From NCBI GenBank assembly GCA_018816105.1, contig JAHIWE010000069.1, forward strand, positions 1 through 64,000: a stretch of DNA of 64,000 bases. Direction: 5' to 3'. Every line of letters starts with the position of its first letter. Position 1 is the first letter of the stretch. This document shows positions 32,788-43,831 of this stretch, piece by piece. The notes below the pieces were generated by a model. That model was given only the letters and a program-made list of their open reading frames with translations. It was not told where the DNA came from and did not search any database. The translations under genes and the position numbers were made by a program. The DNA comes from a bacterium (GTDB lineage: Bacteria > Campylobacterota > Campylobacteria > Campylobacterales > Arcobacteraceae).

Positions 32788-34035
32788 TTGGGACAAATAA
32801 GAGAATTAACTAAAAATACATTAACAAAACTAAAAGAAGAAAACAAAGATACCCTTCCAAGTAATTATTTTATTGAGTTCAAAAAACAAGCAGATTTATC
32901 AAACATAGAAATTGAAGAGTTTGAATTATTTGATAAAATCAAAGATGCTCTAACAAATGATGAAAAAAAATCAAATGATATTCAAAACTTCAAAGAATTA
33001 GCCATAATTTTAGCAAAAAGAGTTAGCTCAGATGAATTAAAAAAATTGATCAATGCTTTTGATGAAATTTTAAAACCATCTATTGATTTTACTCACTTTG
33101 AAGATATAGAAAATTTCATTGCAAAAACTTTAAATGAACCAAAAAATATAATTACAGATAGTGCTATAAATGAATTAAAAGAGATTTCTAAAAATAGAGT
33201 TAATAAAGATAGAAGAAATCTAAAAGATAAAACAGATGATATTGTTAAATTAACTTCATTAATGAGTAGATATTTTGATAAAACTCTAAGTGATAGTGAA
33301 AATTCAACAGATGAAATAATGAAAATCAAAGATGAATTAATTACCCTGAATATTTCAAATGCATCACAAAGAGAATTAAAAATTGTACAATCAAAACTAA
33401 TTGATACTATATATAAAATAGAGAATTCTATACAAATAAATAAAACCATACTTAAAGATAATAAAGAAAGATTTAGCAACTTACATAAACAAATTGAAGA
33501 ATTACAAAAAGAGTTACTAATAGCTAAAGAAGAAAAAGAAACTGATTTTTTAACTAATATATTAAATAGACGGGCATATCATCATGAAATAGAAAAAATG
33601 GAAAAAAAATACTCTATGTTTGAAAATAATTATGCAATAATTTTTTATGATATAGATTTTTTTAAAAATATAAATGACATTTATGGGCATACTTGTGGAG
33701 ATGCTGTTCTTAAAAATTTTGCAAGTATTTTAAAAAGATTAACAAGAAAAGAAGATGTAATTGCTAGATATGGGGGAGAAGAGTTTATTGCACTTGTAAA
33801 TTATGAAGAAGAAATTGAAATACAAAGATATATAAAAAGAGTAAAAGAGACTATTACTTCAACAAATTTTATTTATAAAAAAAATAATATCCCTATTAGA
33901 TTTAGTGCAGGTGTTACTTTTAGAAAAGATTATGAATCATACCTCGACGCCAAAAAGAAAGCTGATGAACTTTTATACCAAGCTAAACATAAAGGTCGAG
34001 ATAAAATTATATTTGATAATGGAATAGAATTTTAG
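32788..34035 (+). CDS. GGDEF diguanylate cyclase (TTG start)
   Basis: TDFLTNILNRRAYHHEIEKM...DIDFFKNINDIYGHTCGDAVL...ARYGGEEFIAL. Confidence 0.9.
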   Translation: MGQIRELTKNTLTKLKEENKDTLPSNYFIEFKKQADLSNIEIEEFELFDKIKDALTNDEKKSNDIQNFKELAIILAKRVSSDELKKLINAFDEILKPSIDFTHFEDIENFIAKTLNEPKNIITDSAINELKEISKNRVNKDRRNLKDKTDDIVKLTSLMSRYFDKTLSDSENSTDEIMKIKDELITLNISNASQRELKIVQSKLIDTIYKIENSIQINKTILKDNKERFSNLHKQIEELQKELLIAKEEKETDFLTNILNRRAYHHEIEKMEKKYSMFENNYAIIFYDIDFFKNINDIYGHTCGDAVLKNFASILKRLTRKEDVIARYGGEEFIALVNYEEEIEIQRYIKRVKETITSTNFIYKKNNIPIRFSAGVTFRKDYESYLDAKKKADELLYQAKHKGRDKIIFDNGIEF

Positions 34036-34799
34036 TCAAGTATTATTTTAATAATATTTGCTAATAACATAAAGATCAAGACAAAAATCAAAACTTTTTT
34101 AATAAAAACTTCTCCACCTTTTATAGCATAATGGCTTCCTATATAAGAACCCAACATATTGGCAATAGCCATAGGAATAGCAATCATCCATAATACTTTT
34201 CCAGCCATAACAAAAGCTATCGCAGATCCCACATTTGTTGCTAAATTTAGAGGTTTTGTAGATGCAGTTGAAATAATATAATCCAAATGTAAAAACTTTT
34301 TCATAGAAATAGTCATATAAGTTCCAGTACCAGGCCCTAAAAGTCCATCATAAAAACCAATTGGAGCAGTTGCTAGGATAATATTTTTATTCGTTAATTT
34401 AGTATTTTCTTCTTTTATTTCTGAACTTTTTTTAAGTAAAAAAATCAAAGCAACAGGAATTGCAATTAGAATAGCCCATTGAATAATATCATCAGGAATA
34501 TACATAACTAATTTACTTCCAATATAAGAAGCTAATAAGCAAGGAAGAATAGCAATACTTACAACTTTTATAGAGATTTTTTTACTTAAAAAATATTTTA
34601 TTGTTGCCATTAAAGTACCAAAAAGACTAGCCATTTTATTTGTCGCTAATACAAAAATAGGAGGAATTCCACTATATAAAAGAACAGGTACCTGAATCAT
34701 CCCTCCACCTCCTGCAATTGAATCAATATAACCTGCAATAAAACCTGTAATTATAAATATAATAATCCATGTTAATGTAATATCTTGTAAAAATTCCAT
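34032..34799 (-). CDS. TSUP family (TauE/SafE) permease
   Basis: GFIAGYIDSIAGGGGMIQVPVLL...GFYDGLLGPGTGTYM. Confidence 0.85.
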   Translation of the reverse strand: MEFLQDITLTWIIIFIITGFIAGYIDSIAGGGGMIQVPVLLYSGIPPIFVLATNKMASLFGTLMATIKYFLSKKISIKVVSIAILPCLLASYIGSKLVMYIPDDIIQWAILIAIPVALIFLLKKSSEIKEENTKLTNKNIILATAPIGFYDGLLGPGTGTYMTISMKKFLHLDYIISTASTKPLNLATNVGSAIAFVMAGKVLWMIAIPMAIANMLGSYIGSHYAIKGGEVFIKKVLIFVLIFMLLANIIKIILD

Positions 34800-34884
34800 A
34801 TATACTCTTTTAATTTTTAGGGAAGTATATCTAAAAGTTATATAAAAGTTTTATGATAATTTCAATTTAAAAAAGATTTATCTA

Positions 34885-35520
34885 TTATGACCAAAGTTGT
34901 AAACTAGGTAGATGTGAAATAGCTTTTATAATATCAGTTTTAGAAATAATACCAGCCAAAACATCATTTTCTCCAACGATAGGAAGAGCATCCAATTCAA
35001 AATCAACCATAACCTTTGCGATTCTTCTAATATCAGATATAGGATCAGCTGTTATAAGCTCTAATAATTTAATATCATCTATTTTTTTATTTAAAATATA
35101 TTTACTATTTTCAATATCATCCATTAATAAATCTAGAATCATTTTTTTACTTATCATACCAACAATTTTTTTTCCAAATGAAACAACAGGCATTTGATCA
35201 ATATCAAATTTAATTAAAGAGTTATAAGCATCATTTACTGTTGATTGAACATCAATATAAATGCAATTCTTAGTCATTATATCTTTTGCATGATACACAG
35301 GTTCTGAAGTATCAATATTTGCCATTTTTTTATATTGATTTAAAGCATCATCTTTATCTTTTTTTTGTTCTTTATTGTCTTTATTTTTACCTAATTCTTG
35401 AATAAATCCTTCATCTGGTTTTAATCTTGTTTCAGATAATTCATCAATATTTTTAAGATTATATAGATTATCAACAGTACTTCTAAAACCTACATTTCCA
35501 TTTTTATATATTGCAAACAT
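34885..35520 (-). CDS. CBS-domain protein
   Basis: Tandem CBS repeats: DIMTKNCIYIDVQSTVNDAY...MPVVSFGKKIVGMISKK and ITADPISDIRRIAKVM...LPIVGENDVLAGIISKTDII. Confidence 0.8.
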   Translation of the reverse strand: MFAIYKNGNVGFRSTVDNLYNLKNIDELSETRLKPDEGFIQELGKNKDNKEQKKDKDDALNQYKKMANIDTSEPVYHAKDIMTKNCIYIDVQSTVNDAYNSLIKFDIDQMPVVSFGKKIVGMISKKMILDLLMDDIENSKYILNKKIDDIKLLELITADPISDIRRIAKVMVDFELDALPIVGENDVLAGIISKTDIIKAISHLPSLQLWS

Positions 35521-35587
35521 CTAAAATCCTTTTTTAATATGATTAATCATAAGATAAATTATATAATAGATTGTTAATAAGAAAGAT

Positions 35588-37966
35588 TCATAGAGTTACT
35601 TTTCTTGATATATTTATTAAATTTCCAATTAATTGTGTATCCTTTTGATCTATCCAAAACTCTTCATTTGCAACTATGATTAATCTTTTTTTTGTTCTAC
35701 TTACTACTGTATTTATTAAATTAAGGCTTTTGAAATTATCATTTAAAGAGTTTGTAAAAAACATTTTTCTTTTCCCTAAATTAGAATCATCAACAACAGA
35801 AAAAATCACATTATCCCATTCACTTCCTTGGGATTTATGAATAGTCATAATATTTTCAAAATATTTTTTTCCTAAAATCTCTTTTAGAACTTTTACTTGT
35901 TTTTTATATGGAGTTAAAATAGCAAAAGATTTTCCTTCTAGTTTTTTTACTAACTCTTTTATAATTAATGCCTCTTCTATACTTGAACGTTCAATTGCTT
36001 CATTTGCATTTGAGTTACTATTTATAAACATTAATTGTGTATTTTGATTTAATGCGGATTGAAAAGCAAATTTATATACAAATTTATCTAAAACAGCCGC
36101 TAAATTTATTCCAAATCTATGGGTATATTTAAGGTTTTTTTGAATAGTTTTTTCATAGCTTGGCAATGTTTGATTTAAAAACTCTTTATATATTTCTTCT
36201 TCATTTTTTTTCAAAAACAGACTTTCAAAGAACAATGAAGATTGAGAATATAAAAAACTTTTTTTAATAGCATTTACATCATCATTTTTAACTTCACTAA
36301 CAGGAGGAAGTTGCATATGATCTCCTAAAAATGTGATAGGACAATCATTTTTAAAAAGAGTTAAAGCTTTTATATTTGACATATACCCTGCTTCATCACA
36401 AAAAATATGATCAACTTCAATTTTATCTTTTAAAGTGTATTGAATAAAAGCATCAATTGTCATGGCTAAAATTTTTGAATATTTTATTCTTTGTTTTGTA
36501 CTTTGTTCTAAAATATCATTTCTATCATTTGTTATTTGAATAATTCTCTCTTTTAATTTCTCTTCATCAAAGTTTTTATGGTGTTCATCTAGTGCTTGAT
36601 TTATAAGATTGTCATTTGAGTTTTTGATTAGTTTTTTTAAATTTTCTTCATTTGTTTTACACCATAATTTTAGCTGTGAAATTTTATTATTTAACTCAAC
36701 TCTTTTTTCAGCAATATTTTCATTATTTAAGTCTTTAAATATTTCATTATAAATTTTTTCACTTTTGATTAAATCTTTTGATTGAGATAAAATTTTGATA
36801 TTCTCTTCATTTAGATTATCAATTATTCCTTCATATTCTTTGATATTTTCCCTTATACAATCTATATTTATTACTTGTTTTAATCTTTTTTCTTCTATTA
36901 ATTTTTCATCATAATTTATGCAAGAACTATCTTCTCTTTTTTTTATGGCTTCTTTTATCATTTTACAATTATTAGAAAAATGATAAGATTTTAAAGGTTG
37001 AGTTAGAAGATTTATCAAGGGTTGAAAATACTCTATTTTCTCTTCTTCTTTTTTTATTTTTTCTTTATTGTGTTCAAGAATAGAAAAAAAAGTATCAATT
37101 TGTTCTAAATCAGAAGTTATAAGTTTTCCTTCTCGATATTTGATTACTCTATTTAAAATTTTAATCTCATTTTCTAAACTTTCAAGAACCTTTTCTAAAC
37201 CTCTTGTTTCACAAATTTCTGGATATTTATCAAAAAAATCTTTAGATGGAATTCCAAATCTAAGAATTTTTTCATTTGGAATTTGTAGTTTTTCAGTATT
37301 CTCTAAAACACCCAAAAGAATCTGCTCCAATGCTACATTTGTTGGAGCAACTATTAAGACTTTTTTATCTTCAAATATATAGTTTATTACACTTGTTGAT
37401 AAAACTGCTTTTGTTTTTCCAGTTCCAGGAGGTCCCCAAATATATGAATATGAGTTTTGGAATATTGCATTTACAGCCTCTATTTGATTTTCATTTAAAA
37501 TTGTATCAATACAAATATCAAGTTTTGGCTTTTTTATACTTGGAAGTTGAGCTGAAAAATTCAATTCTAAACCATTTTTATCATACCATTCAATCAAATT
37601 ATTTATTAAAAAAAGTAAATCAGTAACTATAAAAAAGTCATCACTATTTAACTCTTTTAAGTTTATATCTTCTCTTAAAATCTGAATATAAAGCAGTCTA
37701 TTTTTTTCATCATACTCTTTTATTAAAATATCTCTTTTATTAAAGTAGTACTCATTTGTAAGATTATTTTTATAATAAGTTTTTTCAAAATCAAAAATAG
37801 GTTTCTCAAGTTTTATCTCAAACAACAGTGGAGAACTTCCCTCTTTAAAAAAAATTGAGTGAACTTTTTCTACTGTTTTTCCATTATGTTCACTATATTT
37901 TTTCACATAATCATAATAATAAAGTGATTGAGAATGACAAAGTTCTTTGATTTTTGATATTTCCAC
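35588..37966 (-). CDS. AAA/SF1 helicase, DNA2/NAM7-like
   Basis: Walker A YIWGPPGTGKTKAVL, DEAG, TYKHRFG-like motif, MTIHKSQGSEWDNVIFSVVD, VVSRTKKRLIIV. Confidence 0.85.
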   Translation of the reverse strand: MEISKIKELCHSQSLYYYDYVKKYSEHNGKTVEKVHSIFFKEGSSPLLFEIKLEKPIFDFEKTYYKNNLTNEYYFNKRDILIKEYDEKNRLLYIQILREDINLKELNSDDFFIVTDLLFLINNLIEWYDKNGLELNFSAQLPSIKKPKLDICIDTILNENQIEAVNAIFQNSYSYIWGPPGTGKTKAVLSTSVINYIFEDKKVLIVAPTNVALEQILLGVLENTEKLQIPNEKILRFGIPSKDFFDKYPEICETRGLEKVLESLENEIKILNRVIKYREGKLITSDLEQIDTFFSILEHNKEKIKKEEEKIEYFQPLINLLTQPLKSYHFSNNCKMIKEAIKKREDSSCINYDEKLIEEKRLKQVINIDCIRENIKEYEGIIDNLNEENIKILSQSKDLIKSEKIYNEIFKDLNNENIAEKRVELNNKISQLKLWCKTNEENLKKLIKNSNDNLINQALDEHHKNFDEEKLKERIIQITNDRNDILEQSTKQRIKYSKILAMTIDAFIQYTLKDKIEVDHIFCDEAGYMSNIKALTLFKNDCPITFLGDHMQLPPVSEVKNDDVNAIKKSFLYSQSSLFFESLFLKKNEEEIYKEFLNQTLPSYEKTIQKNLKYTHRFGINLAAVLDKFVYKFAFQSALNQNTQLMFINSNSNANEAIERSSIEEALIIKELVKKLEGKSFAILTPYKKQVKVLKEILGKKYFENIMTIHKSQGSEWDNVIFSVVDDSNLGKRKMFFTNSLNDNFKSLNLINTVVSRTKKRLIIVANEEFWIDQKDTQLIGNLINISRKVTL

Positions 37967-38073
37967 TGATTTCCGATTTTATGAAGATTTGAAAGATTTG
38001 AATTGTAACAAAGAGTGCTTTATAGCGATATTAATTTTTATAATAAGTTTTTAATGAAGATATTAATACACTT

Positions 38074-38886
38074 ATGAATAATTAATCAAACACTATATTT
38101 TACAGATAAAAACTAAACTATCTAGAACTTAGATACTCAAAATCTAATAATTGCTATAAAGAACATATTCATAATACTTTATCAATTGGGGCTATATTAA
38201 ATGGGAAAAGAATTTATACAAATAAAAATAAAAGTTTTATTCTCAAAAAAAATCAATTAGCAATTGTAAACCCAAATATAAGTCATAGCTGTAACAATAA
38301 TAGTAAAACTGCAAATAAGCTCTATATGCTATATTTATCAAAAGATTGGTGCTTGAGTGTTCAACAAAGTATTTTTCCAAATATAAAAGGGTTTATTCCT
38401 TTTTCAAATGAATTAATAAACAATAAAACTATTTATAATAATTTTATTAAACTATGTGAATTACTTTTTTCAAATAGTTTAATTTTAGAAAAAGAGACAC
38501 TTTTAATAGAATTTTTCACTTCTTTATATGTGAAATATAATCAAGAAATTAAAATTGAAATTAATGATAATTCTATTATAAATAAAATTATTGAATATCT
38601 AAATTACAATATCAAAGAAGATATAAGTCTATATGATTTATCAAAAGAGTTTAATCTTTCAACATTTTATATAACTAAATTATTCAAAAAAGAGTTAAAT
38701 ATTCCTGCTCATTCCTATTTTATAAATCTAAAAATTGAATTTGCAAAAGATTTATTAAAAAATGGATTAAGTATCTCTCAAACAGCACTTGAGTGTGGTT
38801 TTTTTGACCAAAGCCATTTTCATAGAAACTTCAAAAAAATTCTTGCAATTACTCCCAAACAATACCAAGACAATTTTGTACAATAA
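38074..38886 (+). pseudogene. AraC-family transcriptional regulator with two in-frame TAA codons near the N-terminus (ORF track covers only 38326-38886)
   Basis: Frame reads MNN*SNTIFYR*KLNYLELRYSKSNNCYKEHIHNTLSIGAILNGKRIY...; C-terminal HTH LYDLSKEFNLSTFYITKLFKKELNIPAHSYFINLKIEFAKDLL. Confidence 0.6.
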
Positions 38887-38929
38887 TTAATTTCTTGATT
38901 TTCATACAATCTTTTTTTAAAGGAGATTT

Positions 38930-39559
38930 ATGGAATTACAAATATATTTACAAGATTTTTTAATTTTAGTTTTTGCACATTTTATGGCACTGATAAGCCC
39001 TGATGTTGATTTTTTTATTATCATTAACTCAACATTAAAATATGGTAGAAAAGCTGGATTTATGAGTGCTTTTGGTATCTCTATTGCTAATTTAATTTAT
39101 ATAATATTAGCACTATTTGGAATTACAATTATAAAAGAGAATATTTATATATTTAATTCTCTAAAGATTTTAGGATCTTTATATTTATTTTTTATATCTT
39201 ATTATCTAATTCAATCAAAAAAAAGAGATTTATTTAATAAACATATAAAATATGAAAATGCTAATAATTTATTTGATAGTTTTATAAAGGGTTTTATTAG
39301 TGCTGTATTAAATCCTAAAAATTTTATCTTTTATTTTACTATGTTTTCAATTACTATTGAAAAATCTACACCTTTTTCTATTCAAATTATTTATGCATTA
39401 TGGATGTTTTTTGCTGTATTGATTTGGGATATTTTTATTGTTTATGTTATTAGTTTAGAAAAGATAAAAAAAGTTTTTAATAGCTATATTAATTTGATAG
39501 AAAAAATCTCCGCATTATTTTTAACTTTTATTGCTTGCATGATTATTTATAAGCTATAA
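38930..39559 (+). CDS. LysE/RhtB family transporter
   Basis: MALISPDVDFFIIINSTLKYGRKAGFMSAFGISIANLIY...FIKGFISAVLNPKNFIFY. Confidence 0.82.
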   Translation: MELQIYLQDFLILVFAHFMALISPDVDFFIIINSTLKYGRKAGFMSAFGISIANLIYIILALFGITIIKENIYIFNSLKILGSLYLFFISYYLIQSKKRDLFNKHIKYENANNLFDSFIKGFISAVLNPKNFIFYFTMFSITIEKSTPFSIQIIYALWMFFAVLIWDIFIVYVISLEKIKKVFNSYINLIEKISALFLTFIACMIIYKL

Positions 39560-39593
39560 AAAAAGGCTCATGCAAACTGCACAAGCCTTTTTT
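39558..39593. terminator. Bidirectional terminator between LysE-family gene and nifU
   Basis: AAAAAAGGCT ... AGCCTTTTTT inverted repeat. Confidence 0.8.
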
Positions 39594-39624
39594 AATAATT
39601 GTTAGTATTTATTTGTTTTATTTA

Positions 39625-40605
39625 TTAGATTGGTAAAACTCTTAAGTTTTCATCAATTTTTTGTTGTAATACAGATTCGATTGCATATAAAGTTCCTGAA
39701 GATCCAGACGAACATCCAGAACATGAACCTAAGTATCTGATATATAAATCATAATGAGGTAAGTTATCTTTAATATCAATAATTTCCATATTTCCACCAT
39801 CCATAACTAGCATTGGTCTAATATCAGAATCTAATACAGAATCAATTGCTTTAATTCTTTGAACTAAAGTCATTTTATCAAATGATAATGTTCCGCTAGC
39901 ACTTGCATCTGCTGCATTTTTCATTTTTGATTCTTCCATTTCAGCTCTTACATCTTTTAAAATATCAACTAGGTAGTACTCTTTCGCTTCATGACCACCT
40001 GGTTTAATACATGATTTACAAAAAGCACCAGCTTTTGTATAATCTGTAATTTGCTCAACAGTTTTTAAGTCATTGATTCTAATAACTTCTCTAATTGTTC
40101 CTAATGAAACCCTTGCACATTCACAAACGATTACTTCAGTTTCAAAAGATTCCATATCAACACCTTTGTACTCAGCTGCTGCTTTTTTGATAACATCATA
40201 AGCCATAACTGAACAGTGCATTTTTTGAGGTGGAACAGCTGGTGTATCTGCATTATCTCTTAGTGCAAATTCAACATCAATATTTGTGATTTTAACAGCT
40301 TCATCAACTGTTTTACCAACACAAAGTTCTGCCATAACATCAGATGATGCAATTGCAGTACCACAACCAAAAGATTTAAATTTTGATTCTACAATTTTAT
40401 CATTTGACTCATCAACTGCCCAGTAAAGTCTTACTGCGTCACCACATGATTCAGCTCCAAAATCTGCAACGATTAGTTTTGCTCCTAATGCTGCTGCTCT
40501 TTCTTCTGTAATTTCACCTTGGTGTTTTGGGTTGTTCATTCTATTTACAACTTGATTTGAGTACTCGTCCCAAATTGATCCGCTAATTAAACTATTTTTC
40601 GCCAT
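39625..40605 (-). CDS. nifU: NifU-type Fe-S scaffold (IscU + bfd-like Fe-S + NFU domains)
   Basis: SFGCGTAIASSD, VIVCECARVSLGTIREVI...AGAFCKSCIKPGGHE, C-terminal YLGSCSGCSSGSSGTL. Confidence 0.9.
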   Translation of the reverse strand: MAKNSLISGSIWDEYSNQVVNRMNNPKHQGEITEERAAALGAKLIVADFGAESCGDAVRLYWAVDESNDKIVESKFKSFGCGTAIASSDVMAELCVGKTVDEAVKITNIDVEFALRDNADTPAVPPQKMHCSVMAYDVIKKAAAEYKGVDMESFETEVIVCECARVSLGTIREVIRINDLKTVEQITDYTKAGAFCKSCIKPGGHEAKEYYLVDILKDVRAEMEESKMKNAADASASGTLSFDKMTLVQRIKAIDSVLDSDIRPMLVMDGGNMEIIDIKDNLPHYDLYIRYLGSCSGCSSGSSGTLYAIESVLQQKIDENLRVLPI

Positions 40606-40638
40606 AAAATTTTCCTTTATTTATTATTCGTTTTTTTA

Positions 40639-41856
<1,218 letters not shown>

Positions 41857-41925
41857 TTAATTTTATATGCAAAAACTATTCCGAAGTTTTAATTATCTCA
41901 TATAAATTTTTTTGTATTGTAATGT

Positions 41926-41950
41926 AAATAGGATAAGAATTGTCTTAATT
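41926..41950. promoter_or_regulatory. Degenerate copy of the suf operator upstream of nifS-nifU
   Basis: AAATAGGA-N9-TCTTAATT; same left arm and spacer as the two sufB-upstream dyads. Confidence 0.45.
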
Positions 41951-42134
41951 CTTTTACTTAAGAAATTTTTATTCCTAAAAGTAACAAATAATAAAGTTAA
42001 TAAATTAATTAAATTATTTTTATCCTAAATTTTGCGAACATTATATTCAAATAAAAATAAATAAAAAGAGTCATAAATAAAGAAATGTTAAGTTTAGTAT
42101 GAGATAATAAAAAAATTTATATTTAAGGTCAAAA

Positions 42135-42950
42135 ATGAAAAAAATAATTTCAATTATATCTCTTACATTTTTATCACTATTTTTTATTGCTTGTGATAAT
42201 AAAAGCGAAGTAAAAACTGAAAAAAAAGAAGAAAAACAAGTATTAAAAGTAGGAATGGAATTAGCTTATCCTCCTTTTGAAATGAGTGATAAAGATGGTA
42301 ACCCACAAGGTGTATCAGTTGACTTTGCTAAAAAGTTAGGTGAGTATTTAGGGAAAGAAGTTGTAATTGAAAATACAGCTTGGAGTGGATTAATTCCATC
42401 ACTTAAAACTGGAAAAATTGATTTAATTATCTCTTCAATGACAATTACAGATGAAAGAAAAAAATCAATTGATTTTTCAATTCCTTATGCACAAACAGCT
42501 TTGGCAATTCTTGCAAATAAGAATTCAAATGTAAATTCTATTGATGATTTAAATGTAGCAGGTAAAAAAATTGCTGTTAAAAAAGGTTCAACTGGACATA
42601 TTTATGCCACTGAAAATTTAAAAAATGCAGAAATTTTAGTATTTGATAAAGAAAATGCTTGTGTTTTAGAAGTAGTTCAAGGAAAAGCTGATGGATTTTT
42701 ATATGATCAATTAACAATTTATAAAAACTATGCACAACACAAAGATACAACAGTTGCTCTACTAAAACCATTTCAAAAAGATTTTGAATATTGGGGAGTT
42801 GCACTTAGACAAAATGATCCATTAAAAGATAAAGTAAATGAATTTATAAGTAAAGCAAAAGCAGATGGAACATTTGCAATATTTGCACAAACACATTTAA
42901 AAGATGCAAAAGCTACTTTTGATGAATTAAAAATTCCATTTTTCTTTTAG
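42135..42950 (+). CDS. Amino-acid ABC transporter substrate-binding lipoprotein
   Basis: Lipobox FFIACD; LKVGMELAYPPFEMSDKDGNPQGVSVDFAKKLG...SSMTITDERKKSIDFSIPY. Confidence 0.92.
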   Translation: MKKIISIISLTFLSLFFIACDNKSEVKTEKKEEKQVLKVGMELAYPPFEMSDKDGNPQGVSVDFAKKLGEYLGKEVVIENTAWSGLIPSLKTGKIDLIISSMTITDERKKSIDFSIPYAQTALAILANKNSNVNSIDDLNVAGKKIAVKKGSTGHIYATENLKNAEILVFDKENACVLEVVQGKADGFLYDQLTIYKNYAQHKDTTVALLKPFQKDFEYWGVALRQNDPLKDKVNEFISKAKADGTFAIFAQTHLKDAKATFDELKIPFFF

Positions 42951-42962
42951 GACTTTTACCCA

Positions 42963-43751
42963 TTGAATTTAAAAAAATATTTCATAAATGAATTAGATAT
43001 AAAAAAGATAAACCCTTTGTCAAAAGGGGTTTATCTTTTTAATTTTTCACTTCTTTTATTTTTAGTTTCTCTATGCATGTATTTTATGTTTTCAAATATC
43101 ACTTACAATTTCAACTGGGCTCACGTTTATGAATATAAACAAAAGTTTATAAATGGTTTTATAATGACAGTTGTAATCTCATTTTTTGCACTAATTCTTA
43201 GTTTTATAATTGGGCTGTTTTTTGCTTATGCTCAAAACTCTAAATTAATAATACTAAGATTTTTTTCACGATTTTATATTGAAATTATAAGAGGAACTCC
43301 CCTACTTGTTCAAATACTTATTTTCTTTTATGTATTTGCAAATAATTTGGGTTTTGAAAATAGATATATAGTTGGAACAGTAATTCTTGCTATTTTTTCA
43401 GGTGCTTATGTATGCGAAATAATAAGAGCAGCAATTCAATCAATAGAAAAAGAACAGTTCGAAACCTCTTTAAGCTTAGGAATGTCTAACTATCAAATGT
43501 ATAGATATATCATTTTTCCTCAAGCTTTTAAAAGAATGCTTCCCTCACTTACGGGGCAGTTTGCCTCAATTATAAAAGATTCTTCATTATTATCAATAAT
43601 TGCTATTAGTGAATTTACTATGAATGCTCAAGAAGTTGATGCTATTACATACTCAACATTAGAGAGTTATATACCTCTTGCTATTGGATATTTAATTTTA
43701 ACATATCCTATTTCTTTCTATACTAAAAGCTTAGAAAATAAGATAAAATAG
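42963..43751 (+). CDS. Amino-acid ABC transporter permease
   Basis: HisM-type: IEIIRGTPLLVQILIFFYVF...SGAYVCEIIRAAIQSIEKEQFETSLSLGMSNYQMYRYIIFPQA. Confidence 0.92.
   Translation: MNLKKYFINELDIKKINPLSKGVYLFNFSLLLFLVSLCMYFMFSNITYNFNWAHVYEYKQKFINGFIMTVVISFFALILSFIIGLFFAYAQNSKLIILRFFSRFYIEIIRGTPLLVQILIFFYVFANNLGFENRYIVGTVILAIFSGAYVCEIIRAAIQSIEKEQFETSLSLGMSNYQMYRYIIFPQAFKRMLPSLTGQFASIIKDSSLLSIIAISEFTMNAQEVDAITYSTLESYIPLAIGYLILTYPISFYTKSLENKIK
43002..43040 (+). terminator. Terminator-like hairpin inside 5' end of the permease ORF
   Basis: AAAAAGATAAACCCTTT-gtcaa-AAGGGGTTTATCTTTTT (one G-U pair), followed by T-rich tract. Confidence 0.6.
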
Positions 43752-43771
43752 TATTTACATATCAAAATATT

Positions 43772-43800
43772 TTAAATAGGATAATTTATATCCTATTTAA
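43772..43800. promoter_or_regulatory. Operator-like perfect inverted repeat upstream of sufB (copy 1)
   Basis: TTAAATAGGATA-atttа-TATCCTATTTAA: 12-bp perfect arms; core AAATAGGA-N9-TCCTATTT at 43774-43798. Confidence 0.65.
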
Positions 43801-43831
43801 GTATTTATTAATAATTGTGGTGCTATATTTC

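Noticed and set aside
37068-37626. Plus-strand ORFs of 104 and 116 aa opposite the helicase gene
   Set aside because: Antisense shadows of the SF1 helicase coding region.
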